This document shows positions 42,788 through 54,328 of a stretch of 64,000 bases of DNA, piece by piece. Below the pieces are notes generated by a model, which was not told where the DNA came from, did no database searches, and was given only the letters and a program-made list of their open reading frames with translations. Origin of the DNA: Anagrus nilaparvatae (taxonomy: Eukaryota; Arthropoda; Insecta; Hymenoptera; Mymaridae); contig JAKSXM010000107.1 of NCBI GenBank assembly GCA_022575985.1, positions 4,960,001 to 5,024,000 of the forward strand, in the 5' to 3' direction. Numbering within the stretch: position 1 is the stretch's first letter; each line of letters starts with the position of its first letter. Position numbers and translations under genes: made by a program.

Positions 42788-45700
42788 TTATTCTGGTAAT
42801 TTTGCATTTTTATGACCCCATGAATAAGTGTCAGTAGAATTAGGAATAAGACACCTTTTATTATCAAAAGGGCTTAACGCTTTTTTGTTTTCTTTTTGAG
42901 TTACAACTTTGTGAAACTTAGATCTAATTGAATATTGATCACGATATATTTCTAATGAATTGAATAAACAATTTCTATAATCATCAATTTCAATCGTATT
43001 TTTCACAATATTTAATTTTACACCTTTTACTTTTTTAATACTTTTTTGATTTTCAATTAATATAACATACATTTTACTCCTTAAACCTACGAATTCTAGA
43101 ATTATCAATCCATTTGCTTCATCCTTCATTAAACCTACAATCTTTTTATTATGATGACCAATACCATATGGATTTGGAATTGGATAGTCGGAGGTGTCGA
43201 ATTCATCAATATTAGCCTTCATTACCTCGTATACATCATCATGATATATCTCATAGATTAAACTATCTGTAAATATAAATATAAGTATAAATATAAGTAT
43301 AAATATAAATAAAAATAAAATATAAATGAAATCTTACCTGTATCTGTGTATAAAAGTTTACATTTTTCTGGAAAGACTTTCATCATAAAATTATAATGAA
43401 ATTTGTATAAAACAATTTTTGACAAGTCTAATACGCAGAGTCCAATATAAATGGGTTTATTTAAATAAACCTTTGTTTTTTCCATTTCTATTGCTACACA
43501 ATTTTCACTAAAAACTGTTAAGCTGTGGAAATTTGGCTTGGATATAAGATCTTCAGCACCATATCTTCCCAACCATCTGGTTACTAGAGATACATCAACC
43601 CTGTTTCGTGGATCTTCCATTGTTTTTCCTTTTAAAAAATATAAAATGTATTAGAATTATCAAACAATAATTAATAATTTATATTTACCATAAATAGAGT
43701 TGTTCATCAGCTTATACAAATTTTTAAGAAATTCATTTGTACAATCTCTTCTTTTTAAGCTATTTAAGTCGATATATTTCTTCAACCATTTTCATTGTTT
43801 GAACTTGAGAGCACGATGAATTTTCTTGAGTATTAATCCATTCTCAATTGCCTGCTTCAGATATGCACTGTGTATAACATATTTTTCTTTATTATGCAAT
43901 GTAGTTAAAAGTTTCTTTTCCTTGGACCCTGGTGGTTTTTCATGGACTGGACAAAATGGTAAATCGTTGTGTTTATCATGATATTTTTCTGGATATTCCA
44001 AGTCCACTTCTAATATATATCCAACCTCGGAATCTTCATCAACGAAATAATTTGTATTTTTCAAAGCAGTGACCCATTCAAAACCACCATATGGAAGCGA
44101 ATTCATCATTGCCCAACCATAGAGGTTATTGACGTCATAGTACATGATATACTTGCTTTCTTCATCCTTATTATAATTTTCCATGTACTTGTTATTAGCC
44201 TTAGCATATCTGTTACTGCATTGGGAAATTCCTCCACGAATTCCCTTCTCGATAAACATGACCATATCAATATCGGTTAAGAGTTCCAATTCAATTTTCG
44301 TATACTTGAGCATACAGTCCCAAGAATATCCAGGAGTTGTATAGTAATGAGCAGGATCAAGTCCATATGTTTCCAAACAGTTGTCTCTAAAGTTTTCGAA
44401 AATTTCAGCAAGTAGTAATACATCGACTTTCAAATAGTAATCTGAATAATCTCCCAGAGTTTTGATGTCATCAAATGAATTCCAGACATTTACAGCATGT
44501 TGATAATCTTCAGAACTTACATTAGATCCCATTAAAGTGCTGTAAAAGTTTTCAATTGGTGGAAGTTGAGTATCTTCTAATTTTTCCAGTGTATCAATAT
44601 ACTCATAAGGGAAAATTCCTTTTCTGCGCAATAGCATGAATTGATAATCAGATAAATCAGCCAATTCTTTTTTCAAAATTTTTAAACAATCATCAGGAAG
44701 ATATGATGACAGCTTATCCAATGATGAATTCATGAATTTCAGTGAATCAATAAATTTTAAATTGATTATTTTTTTATTTGAAACATGAATAGTTTTAGTA
44801 AAAGAAATATATTTTTCTTTTGTTAAGGGCAATAAGCTTACATGCCCATCAATAGCACAAGCTATATCTTGAATCAAAAAGTGGCTGTCATACCCTGGAA
44901 AAAATATTTTTTTAATTAAATTTTTATTTAAGAATTTAAAAATTTTTATAGCTTACCTGTCAAATTATGAAAAACTACACTGATAGTTCTGCTATCTTTA
45001 TAGTTCTGGTTACATTCGGAATGTGCTGCGCCCCTATATTTACCTAGATAAATAATAAATAAATAAATTAAAAAATTAAAAAATTAAAAAATTTAATTCT
45101 TTACCTGTTAAATGATTGTGATCAAAAACTTTTCTCCTAGCTGGATTATTTTCAAATTCACCTTCTTCACATATATGACAAATTTTAGCTTCTCGATGTT
45201 TCTTCATCGTTTCATCATCCAAAGGTTCCATTTTTTTAAAGTGAGTATACATTATATTCATTTCCTCGGCGATTTCTTGAAGCCTTTCAACGAACCATTT
45301 AGCAGGATTTTCACCTCTATAGCTCTTATAACCTGATTTGGAATCATCAATATTATTTTTTAAATAATATCCAATGCTGAATGGCTCATGACGTTGAATA
45401 ATATTCCCTTCATTAGATTTTTTTAATACGCTTTCAAAGTCTGCATAAACAATAAAAGGAGCTCTTTCTTTGTTTTTAAAATTCTTGAACTTGATGAATT
45501 TAAACTCATCCTTATCAGGTAATAAGACTTTACATTTATTGATATTGGAGCAATCTTCTTCGTGTTTCTTTAATTTTTGCTCTGATTTAAAATAATGTAA
45601 ACATCGATCGCAGAAATATTTTTTACATTTATGTTTTGAGACTTGAGTAGAAAGCAAAGCAGATAAATTTCGAATCCACACATAGTGATAGTTTATGCTT

Positions 45701-46929
45701 TCATTCACTTCTGGAAAAAAGTCATATTTTCTTCTTTTTGATAAGATTTGTTCTGTTTTGTTACCAAAGTTTTCATCCATTAATTCTTCATTTTCATCAT
45801 AAAAATCATCATAGGTTTTATAATTATTCTTATAATATCGATCTTCATAGCGATCTTGAATTAGAAGTAAATTTATATGTCTTGGTTTTTTATTTGATGT
45901 TAAGTATGTAGTCACTACAGTGTACTCATCTTTTTCTAATTCGAGTGAGTAAAGATTAATTGAAATATTATTTTTCTTCTCAAAATCAGGAATCAAAATA
46001 GATTGAAAAGGATAATTCAAACTATCAAAATCGATATTCCTATATTCATCGAAATCTGGATATTCAACTGAATCTTCATATTTTGTATACTGTGATAGTT
46101 GATCTGAATGATGAATTGGCCCATATTTTTCAAATATGAGTGCTGACATAATTGCCCATTTAAAGCACTTATTATCTTTATTTTTTATATTTATGCACGC
46201 ATGTTTACTCTTAATTTTTTGTGGTAATTCTATGTATGATGAGGCATGTAAAGGATTATATTTCATAATAAATAAGTTTAAAAAATTTATAGATATTAAA
46301 CTCCAACCAGAATCTTTTTGTTGGAATTCTTGCATATCTTTAATCAAAGGTGCTTCAATGTTTTCTTTAAAGAATAAGTTTAAGTCGGTAGCAGCTGATA
46401 GCGATACTGCTTTGGTATTAAAGTATTTCATATCTTCATCATTATTTTTTACTAATTTATATGTTGCTGCTAAAACTGAGTAAATTTTTATCATACCACC
46501 ATTTTCCTTCAAAACATTTGTAATAATTTCAATAAATAACTCTAATGCATCATTAAAAAAATGAAATATATCAATATGGTTCAAATTTTTAATCATACCG
46601 GATTTTATATAATCGTTAAATGCAGAATCTACTTCAATCCATTTAACTCTAATATCGTTATCAGAAATACCACTACCAACTTTAATAATTAAATTTTCTA
46701 AATCATCTTTTATACTTTTTAAATGGGCTAATGTATGATAACATTTTAGTTTTTGCGGTCCTGTTAAGGCTAGTTTATTTAAATTCTCAATATATTCAAT
46801 TTGGATAACATTTAATTCAAGAAAAGCTTGAATTATTTCAGAATCAGTTGATTCTTTACATAAATTATAATTTTTTTTCATTTCGTCATGAATTTCTTGA
46901 CATTTAATAATAATATTAAAGTCTGCCAT
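42788..46929 (-). pseudogene. polB: Protein-primed type B DNA polymerase, five exons, in-frame TGA
   Basis: Exons 46,929-45,105, 45,043-44,957, 44,894-43,689, 43,628-43,338 and 43,266-42,788, all GT-AG with consistent phases (1,295 codons). Exon 1 holds a long N-terminal region, a C2H2-like finger (CDRCLHYFKSEQKLKKHEED) and the exonuclease box FIVYADFESVL. Exon 3 has polymerase motif A (YYDVNNLYG). Exon 4 begins just past motif B (NNSIYG) and ends at motif C, whose TDTDS spans the last junction. The enzyme would copy the linear element by protein priming. An in-frame TGA at 43,794-43,792 (codon ~1005) falls between motifs A and B, so motifs B and C would be lost. All else looks intact. Confidence 0.93.
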
Positions 46930-46940
46930 TATAATTTTAT

Positions 46941-47517
46941 TTCCTAACTGTATACACAAAAAGGATATGCTTCTAAACTGTATACACTGTCTAGATAAAG
47001 TAATAAAGCTGTTTACACTGCCTTAAAGATTTAAAATTTTTTTTTATTTTTCGCTTCTAAACTGTATACACTGTTTAGATAATTCTTTTCTAATGTTAGC
47101 GTTTTCGCTCTCGAAGAAAGAATGATTTCTCTCGCTGAAATTCACTCTATTTATACTCTTTTGGGGTAGTATCCCCACTATAAAGTATCCCCACTTCAAC
47201 TATATATTTCCCCCACTCTTTTTTTATTTCCTAACTGTATACACAAATAGGATATGCTTCTAAACTGTATACACTGTCTAGATAAAGTAATAAAGCTGTG
47301 TACACTGCCTTAAAATTTTTATTTGGTAATTAAATATTTTATTTGCTTCTAAACTGTATACACTGTCTAGATAATTCTTTTTTTAATGTTAGCGTTTTCG
47401 CTCTCGAAGAAAGAATGATTTCTCTCGCTGAAATTCACTCTATTTATACTCTTTTGGGGTAGTATCCCCACTATAAAGTATCCCCACTTCAACTATATAT
47501 TTCCCCCACTCTTTTTT
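46941..47517 (-). promoter_or_regulatory. Tandemly duplicated polymerase promoter and leader
   Basis: Two ~287 bp direct repeats (46,941-47,227 and 47,228-47,517). Each has TATAAATA (47,155; 47,448) exactly 32 bp from TCATTC (A at 47,123; 47,416). Upstream are GTATCCCC boxes. Several GTATACAC motifs lie in the transcribed leader (46,950; 46,980; 47,064; 47,237; 47,267; 47,356). Confidence 0.75.
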
Positions 47518-47958
47518 TTTAATATCTTTTTCCCACTCTTTATATGTTATATATTTCCTTGAATTTTTTCAAGGTCATTTTAATTAAAATAAATTAACAT
47601 TTAATCAATTTTATGCTTTATTTAAATATAATTTTAGACTTTTTTTTTAAAATAATATGAATTTTTTTTAAATCTTTTGTTTCAATTAAATTAACTTTTA
47701 ATCATTTTTTTCTTATTTAGTTAAAACTAAATGGATTTGTTTTAAATAAAAATAATATTTTAATTTTACTTTCTTATTTAATTTTAGACTTTATTTTAAA
47801 TAAAAATAATTTTTTAAGTCTTTGTTTTTAGTTAAAAACAATTTTTTTCTATATCATTTGGTTATTTTAATAAAAGGTTTTAGGCTTTGTTTTAAATAAA
47901 AACAATTATAGATTTTTTTAGTGGTTTTTATTAATTATAAATATTTATATGTATACAA
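47518..47958. other. AT-rich 3' region with diverged short repeats
   Basis: Imperfect repeats of 'agactttgttttaaataaaaa' at roughly 60-80 bp spacing between 47,630 and 47,920. No coding potential. It contains the 3' end of the OB-like gene's transcript. Confidence 0.45.
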
Positions 47959-48801
47959 TCATTTTTTATATTTTTTTAAATTATTAGGTTTTAATTTAAT
48001 TAAATTATTACCTTCTAATTTAACGTCACTTTTAATTTTAATTTTGCTTTCTTTTTTTTTTTCTTGTGGAAAGGAAATATTTGGTTCAAAGTTGCTTGTA
48101 GAAGCTTGTTGATTCATTTCGTCTTGAAACAAATCTTCGAATGTAATTGTACCTACATCTTGGCTCTCTTGAAATATTTGAGAGAAGGTAATGCCTTCTT
48201 GTCTTCCATCAACAACTTCTGACGCTGTTGGCTGATATTGTAACACAAATGGTTGATAAGATGCAACTTCAATTGGTTGTACCTGTGATTGATGATTATC
48301 CACTACATCTTCTCCTGCTGATGGTGCCACATCTTCAGATTGTGGTTGAGCAATAGGTTGTAGTTGAGCAATAGGTTGTAGTTGAGCAATAGGTTGTGCA
48401 AATTCAAAAGATCCTACTGGAGTTGGTGTTGGTGGAGACAGCAATTGAGCTCTTTGCTCAACGCGACGCATTTCCATGACTTGTTGCTGCGTGTAAAAAC
48501 TTAGCTTCTGCTGTGGACCTCCAAGATATTTGAAATACGTTTCACAATTTAATATATACTCTTGAGTTTTTTTTAATTCATCTTGATTTTCTACCCTGGA
48601 ATAGTATATTCCGAACCTTGGAGGAAAATAGACTTTATTGATTTCCAAATCATCGATAAACCCAATAATACGAGGACCATTTTGGGTGTTCACTAACTCC
48701 ATTTTCTTCAACCTATAAATTCTGTTAGGATCCAACTTTGATAAGTTTTGCGTCTTCCTCATTTCCAATCGCCCAAGTTCGTTTAATTTCTGGATGTTCA
48801 T
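47959..48801 (-). CDS. OB-fold-like protein with Gln/Pro-rich tail (280 aa)
   Basis: The start is ATG 48,801, again one base after an acceptor (TTTTTTTCAG), so a spliced leader is likely. Residues ~20-90 read YRLKKMELVNTQNGPRIIGF then INKVYFPPRFGIYY, a pattern like small OB-fold ssDNA-binding domains. The middle is Gln/Pro-rich with three PIAQ(L/P)Q repeats. Acidic and then Lys-rich segments follow, ending LKPNNLKKYKK. In this position (next to the polymerase) an ssDNA-binding replication protein is plausible. The family assignment is tentative. Confidence 0.6.
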   Translation of the reverse strand: MNIQKLNELGRLEMRKTQNLSKLDPNRIYRLKKMELVNTQNGPRIIGFIDDLEINKVYFPPRFGIYYSRVENQDELKKTQEYILNCETYFKYLGGPQQKLSFYTQQQVMEMRRVEQRAQLLSPPTPTPVGSFEFAQPIAQLQPIAQLQPIAQPQSEDVAPSAGEDVVDNHQSQVQPIEVASYQPFVLQYQPTASEVVDGRQEGITFSQIFQESQDVGTITFEDLFQDEMNQQASTSNFEPNISFPQEKKKESKIKIKSDVKLEGNNLIKLKPNNLKKYKK

Positions 48802-48928
48802 TCTGAAAAAAATCAAAATTATGATTAGAAAAAGAAAATTAGATAAATTTAAATAAATTATTTTTTTTGTTAATCTCTCAGCTTGTATTTTTTTCAGTTA
48901 ATACGTCATCATCGAGATTTTTTTAATT

Positions 48929-49432
48929 TTATTCAAGTATTAACTTTTGTCTTGCTTTAAAATAAGAACTCTCAAGTTTGGATTCGAGTTCCTGGACTTC
49001 TTGCCAGAGAACTCTTTCCTTTTCCTTGAGAGTTTTTAAGTTAAAGTCAACGCAATCAACACAATTTGGATCTAACGATCCAAAAAGATGTCGATTGCAT
49101 AAGCGAGGAGGAGGCTTTTTTTCAGGAGTTTTTTTGATAGGAGAAAGGAGAGGAGGTATTGGGAAATTAATCATCTCACGACACATATCTTGTAAATTGG
49201 GGAAGTCATCAAAACTCGTCGAAGTTGCCTTTTCCACCTTTTGCACATCCCCATTCCGTTGTAAATTGTTATTTACTCCGGAAGAGGGTACAATTGGTGA
49301 ATCAGGTAACTTAGGCGAGAGCTTATGAAATTCCCCTTTCAACATATGATATATGTTGCGCTCATTTGGACCTGGGTTTTTAATGGGTACACCATTAATA
49401 ATTACTTCTCTATTTTTTTTTCTTTTAGGCAT
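48929..49432 (-). CDS. Unrecognised nuclear-type protein (167 aa)
   Basis: ATG 49,432 opens MPKRKKNREVIINGVPIKN, a likely nuclear localisation signal. A disordered Pro-rich middle follows (IPPLLSPIKKTPEKKPPPR), then CNRHLFGSLDPNCVDCVDF, a possible Cys/His metal site, and a C-terminal coiled coil (LKEKERVLWQEVQELESKLE). It has a TATA/initiator (49,599/49,567) and a leader with three GTATACAC motifs. Its start codon is embedded in CAG|GTATG, a strong splice-donor context, which could let the leader skip this ORF. Confidence 0.65.
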   Translation of the reverse strand: MPKRKKNREVIINGVPIKNPGPNERNIYHMLKGEFHKLSPKLPDSPIVPSSGVNNNLQRNGDVQKVEKATSTSFDDFPNLQDMCREMINFPIPPLLSPIKKTPEKKPPPRLCNRHLFGSLDPNCVDCVDFNLKTLKEKERVLWQEVQELESKLESSYFKARQKLILE

Positions 49433-49434
49433 AC

Positions 49435-49605
49435 CTGATTAATTTTGTATTCGGCTAAAAGACAAAAATCTGAAACTGTATACACTGTCTCAGAGAGCTA
49501 GAGGTCGTATACACAATCCTCTGGAGCTGCTAGTTAGCTGTATACACTGCCAAGCTAGCGAAAGAATGACTTCTCCTGGCCGGTCGCCGGTGTTTTATAT
49601 CCTTC
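49435..49605 (-). promoter_or_regulatory. TATA/initiator promoter and motif-bearing leader of the 167-aa gene
   Basis: TATAAAA starts at 49,599 and TCATTC has its A at 49,567, 32 bp apart. GTATACAC motifs lie at 49,540, 49,507 and 49,478 in the leader. Confidence 0.7.
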
Positions 49606-49830
49606 TCGCAGGAGTGGGGGTATATTCTAGAATATTCCAGGTCACGTGTACCTCCCACTCATTCTAATATACAACGCCGGCAGTCACACATGTGCGCGCG
49701 CCGCAAGTAAATACTCGCGCGCCCTCACAGTAAGAAACATGTATGCGCGCGCTGACACTATGACTATACGTTAAAAGAAAAGAGAGAGTAATATTTTTTT
49801 ATGATGCGCGTGTGATTAAAGAATGTCCGC
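49606..49830. other. GC-rich, CpG-rich patch upstream of the 167-aa gene
   Basis: In an element that is otherwise strongly AT-rich, this stretch contains TCACGTG, CGCCGGC and several GCGCGCG runs (49,692-49,760). It may be an upstream regulatory region or an acquired fragment. Confidence 0.5.
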
Positions 49831-52130
49831 CATTTTATGACACCTGGTGCACTTTTTTAAGGTTATGTTGAAGATATTTAAATATAATTAATTTATTTAT
49901 GAAAACATTTTTTATTTTATTTATTTTAAATTGATGAAATGTGAAAAAAAATAGAAAAGCAAAATGGTTGTGATATTTAATATTTTCTTAATAATAAAAA
50001 GACTGTGATATTTAATGAGTGTGATATTTAATGAGTGTGATAAAAATTTAAATTAAATTAAATTAAATTAAATAAATCATTAAAATAAAATAAAATGGAT
50101 AATTTTTCTTTACCGCCATTTTGAAGAACAATTTTTCCACATGGCAATCGAATTTTAGGATAAGGATAAAATAATATAGTGATGAATACTTGAGATTTTA
50201 TTAATTATAAAAATGCTGTGATATTATTTTAGAATATATTTAATAACTGTGATATATATTTAAGAATATATTTAATAACTGTGATATATATTTAATGACT
50301 GTGATATATATTTAATGACTGTGATATTTATAAATATACATATAATGTAAATTTCAATATATTTTATATAATTGAAATTAAATAAATCATTAAAATAAAA
50401 TAAAAAAACTGGATAATTATTCTTTACCACCATTTTGAATTATTCTTTACCACCATTTTGAATTATAATTTTTCCACATGTTAATATAATTTTAGGTTAG
50501 ATAAAAAGCTAATTTTCAAAAATTTTTATATTAAATCATATAATATTTGGTAAAATTTACATGAATATACAAGCAAATGCTTGTAATTTACCCGAAAATA
50601 TAAATAAAAGCAAGCAATTTCGAATAACCTAAAAATTTAAGTAAATATAATCTAAAATAACCTAAAATTTCAAACGATTGTTATTAAAAATTTCAAACAA
50701 TTGATAATAAAAAGTAAAATTTTGCATGAATTTTAATAAAATAATGGTATTCTATAAATGAATGAATGAATGAATGAATAAATTAGTTAATTAATTGTAA
50801 ATATAATGATTATTTTGAAATTTTATTCAGTTTGGAAAGTGTAACATTTATCTATTTAGTTATTTATTAAATTAATTAATTAATTAAATAATTAATTAAT
50901 TAATTTTAAATTATATACTGATTTATTTAGTGCAATATTTATTTATAATAGAATTCAAATATACTTTACCTTTCATTTATAAGAATAGGATAGGTAATTA
51001 AATGATTGATAGGTAATTAAAAAATTTTTAAATGGTAAAAAAATTAAGTTTATTATATAAAAAAAGGTTTTAATGTTTTATCAAACTTTTACAAAGAAAA
51101 AAATATAATTATTAATTATTTATCATTTATAATTATTGTCTACACAATTTTTTTATGTTATTATTTTTATGTTGTTATTATATATCTTTTATAATTATGG
51201 TCTACACAATTTTCTTATGTTATTATTATTATTATTATTGTTATTACATTAAAATGTTAAAATTATAAAAAAATATAATTATTAATTATTTATCATTTAT
51301 AATTATGGTCTACACAATTTTTTTTTATGTTATTATTATTTTTATGTTGTTATTATATATCTTTTATAATTATGGTCTACACAATTTTCTTATGTTATTA
51401 TTATTTTTATTATTGTTATTACATTAAAATGTTAAAATTATAAAAAAATATAATTATTTTAATTTTTAAATATAAAATTCTTTTAAATAACTTATTATTA
51501 TTATTTATTTTTAATCTTTTTTTTTCATTCCAATAATGAATTTTGAGTGTTTTACATAATTTTTTTATCATACTATTATTACAACATCAAAATTATACAT
51601 TTATAAAAATATTATTAATAAGACATGCTTTATTACATTCAAATATATTTATTTTTTGTTATACGTTAAAACATTAAACTTATAAAAATATAAAATAAAA
51701 AGCTTTTAATGAATTATAAAGCTTTTATAAATAATAAGTTATACTTATTTATTTACTTTTAATCATTTTATTTTTTCATTCTAATAATGAATTTTTAGTG
51801 TTTTACATAATTTTTTTATTGTACTGTTATTTTCTTTTTTTTAAATTAATATTACATCAAATTTATAGATTTATAAAAATATTATTATATTATTTATTAT
51901 TTTGTTATGATTCAAATATATTTTTTTATTATATTATTTTTAGTTCATCATTTATATATTTATCTATTTAACTATTTAACTATTTAACTATTTAACTATT
52001 TATTTTTTTATAAATTCACTAAGCAATAGTAATTAAATATAATTTACTTTTAAAATACATAATAATTTTTGAAAACAGTACATTTTTATATTATCAAATT
52101 AAAATGATTTAAAAACAGAGATAAAAAATT
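49831..52130. other. Long gene-free AT-rich part of the Polinton with tandem duplications
   Basis: CTGTGATATTTAATGA-type repeats occur at 49,970-50,050 and 50,205-50,335. 'ggataattattctttaccaccattttgaa' type units occur near 50,100 and twice at 50,410-50,465. A ~170 bp direct duplication covers 51,106-51,275 / 51,276-51,450 ('ggtctacacaattttcttatg'). A further direct repeat of ~250 bp period lies at 51,533 and 51,785. TATTTAAC and AATG microsatellites are also present. No ORF is supported. Confidence 0.6.
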
Positions 52131-53739
52131 TTAAAAATTTTTATACGTAGTAAAAATTATACCATACTTTAAAATCAAATCTTTATGAAAAGCAGCAGTA
52201 CTGGCACAAGGAATGCACCCTTTTAGCTTAAAAATATCAATTATTTGTGTTTGACATACACTACACTTAAACTCACTATAAAAATCTTCAACTGCTTGTC
52301 TTGCACCAACACTGTGTATTATTCGATATTTATGATTTGAGTCTTTTTTGAAATTTAAAAATTCTTCTCGCTCACATGGTAGGCATAAATGATAAAAACC
52401 TCCAGGTGTTAAAGTATACTTAACAGATGCATGAATTATTCTATCATCTTGTAAAATACCATTTCCAGCTTTTAGAACCATATTATAATCATCGAATGAA
52501 TATCTGTGAGTTTCTTCATTGACGAAATGAATTTGGTATTCTCTATATGGTGAAACACCAAGATTTGGTGGTAAAGAATATTTAAAATCATTTTTATATA
52601 ATGAAGGTAACAACTTCATGATAGGAATCTTCACAGACTTAGGACAAATGGAACTAACCTAAAAATAAAATGAAAATGAAATAAAAATTATAATGAAAAG
52701 TATATATAAGAAAATTTACCTCTTTAATATTATCAAGTTGATATCCTTTTTTACCCTCTTCTTTTTTCTTTTTTTCATTTTCATCAGAACTCAAAGATTC
52801 ACCTTTCTGAATACAAAAAAGAATAATTTACAAAAAATTTTCAAATTTAAATAAAAAGTTAATGAATCTTACCTCATAAGTATAAAATTTATGATCATCA
52901 AATGAGTAATATCCATTATCAATATTATTTTCTTTTCCAATTGATGAATTTTTTTTAACATCAAAATCAATTTTAAATGCAGCAGATGAATTATTTATAC
53001 GTTTTAGCGATAAATTATTCTCTTCATATAAATGATGATGGAATTTAAGAGAATGCGATGGTATTGATAAACTATTTGATGGTGCGTTATATGTTTTTGA
53101 TAATGGACTTATTCCATATGATTTTCTACTTTCAATTGATTCCAAATTTGAATTATTATTTATTATCCTAGGTTTAAAAGGCATTGGAATTGGTTTGTAT
53201 TCGCATGACTGATTAGATGATGATGATGTTGGTGTAGTTGACGATGATGCTGTTGTAGTTGATGGTGTAGTTGACGATGATGCTGTTGTAGTTGATTGTG
53301 TAGTTAACGATGATGCTGTTGTAGTTGATGGTGTAGTTGATGATGATGCTATTGTAGTTGGTAGTGTAGTTAACGATGATGCTGTTGTAGTTGATGGTGA
53401 TGCTGTTGTAGTTGATGGTGTAGTTGATGATGATGCTATTGTAGTTGGTAGTGTAGTTGACGATGATTCTATTGATTTAGATAATGTTATTGTTGATGAT
53501 CTATTTATCATCCGAGGATTAAATGGCATAGGAATTGGTTTGTATTCGCATGACTGATTAGATGATGCAGATGGTGATGATTTTGCTTTTTTTGATATGA
53601 AATTTATATTTGAAGTATACACTTCTTTTCTTTTCATTATCTATGATAAATAAAATTATAATTAAAAAATAATCTTTCAAATTATTATTAATAAATTTAT
53701 GTTTATACTTACAGAAATGTTTTTACTTTTTTCATTCAT
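52131..53739 (-). CDS. Ser/Thr-repeat protein with C-terminal Cys pairs (4 exons, 469 aa)
   Basis: Exons 53,739-53,713, 53,640-52,873, 52,806-52,720 and 52,658-52,131, all GT-AG and phase 0. The tiny first exon encodes MNEKSKNIS. Exon 2 has a basic start, two copies of NQSCEYKPIPMPF, and between them a degenerate Ser/Thr-rich decapeptide array (TTASSSTTPS). Exon 3 is acidic/lysine-rich. Exon 4 is a compact domain with CLPC, CSVC and CIPC pairs, likely zinc-binding. The family is unknown to me. The repeats suggest an intrinsically disordered or heavily modified linker. It is the rightmost gene, transcribed inwards. A TATA-like box is at 53,862. Confidence 0.7.
53060..53640 (-). repeat. Ser/Thr minisatellite within the rightmost Polinton gene
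   Basis: Units of 'gttgatggtgtagttgatgatgatgct' type (plus strand) repeat from 53,228 to 53,470. The flanking NQSCEYKPIPMPF coding segments are duplicated at 53,180-53,220 and 53,520-53,565. Confidence 0.7.
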
Positions 53740-53865
53740 CTTATTGCTTTTAATTAATTTATCAATATTTTATAAATTTCAATATATTTAACTAATTAAA
53801 TTTTGAATAATCACAAATATTAAAAAACTTTTCATTGAAATACAAATTTACAACTATTTATATAG

Positions 53866-54328
53866 GTTTTTACTTTGTTTTATTAAATAATTATATATAT
53901 TTAATTAAATTATTATTAGTTTTTTTATTTTATTTTAATTAAAAAGAGAATTACTAAAAGTTCATGTTTAAACAAGTCAATACAAGAAAATTATAACTAA
54001 CGGTTTTTTTGGTTAAGCAAATGTGCAGTATATACACTGTCTCAAAACTGTGTATGAATTTTATTAATATACAGTGTGTGTCCATTTTTTTTCTGAAATT
54101 AAAAAAAAAATATAGATGGCGCGTCAAGTAGATTGAATGTTTGAAACTAATATAATTAAATTGAAAAATTTAATTGAAAAAATTAAATATAAAAGAAAAT
54201 TGAACATAAAAAATTTTAAAAAAGTTTTATTATATATATGAGAGTATGAGGGAAAATGGGTTATCTACATTTAAAAATATCTATATAATGCTAATAACAA
54301 CCTCTGTGATAACCATGAGATATCCTCC
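53866..54328. other. Gene-free interval inside the right terminal repeat
   Basis: AT-rich sequence. A degenerate form of the leader motif (TATACACTGTCTC) is at about 54,030. I see no ORF. Confidence 0.45.

Noticed and set aside
43785..43800. TGA as selenocysteine or an alternative genetic code
   Set aside because: No SECIS-like hairpin was noticed, other genes in the element use standard stops, and a simple nonsense change is sufficient.
49831..52130. CRISPR-like regular repeats in the Polinton gene-free region
   Set aside because: Units are AT-rich direct duplications without conserved repeats and unique spacers, and the context is eukaryotic.
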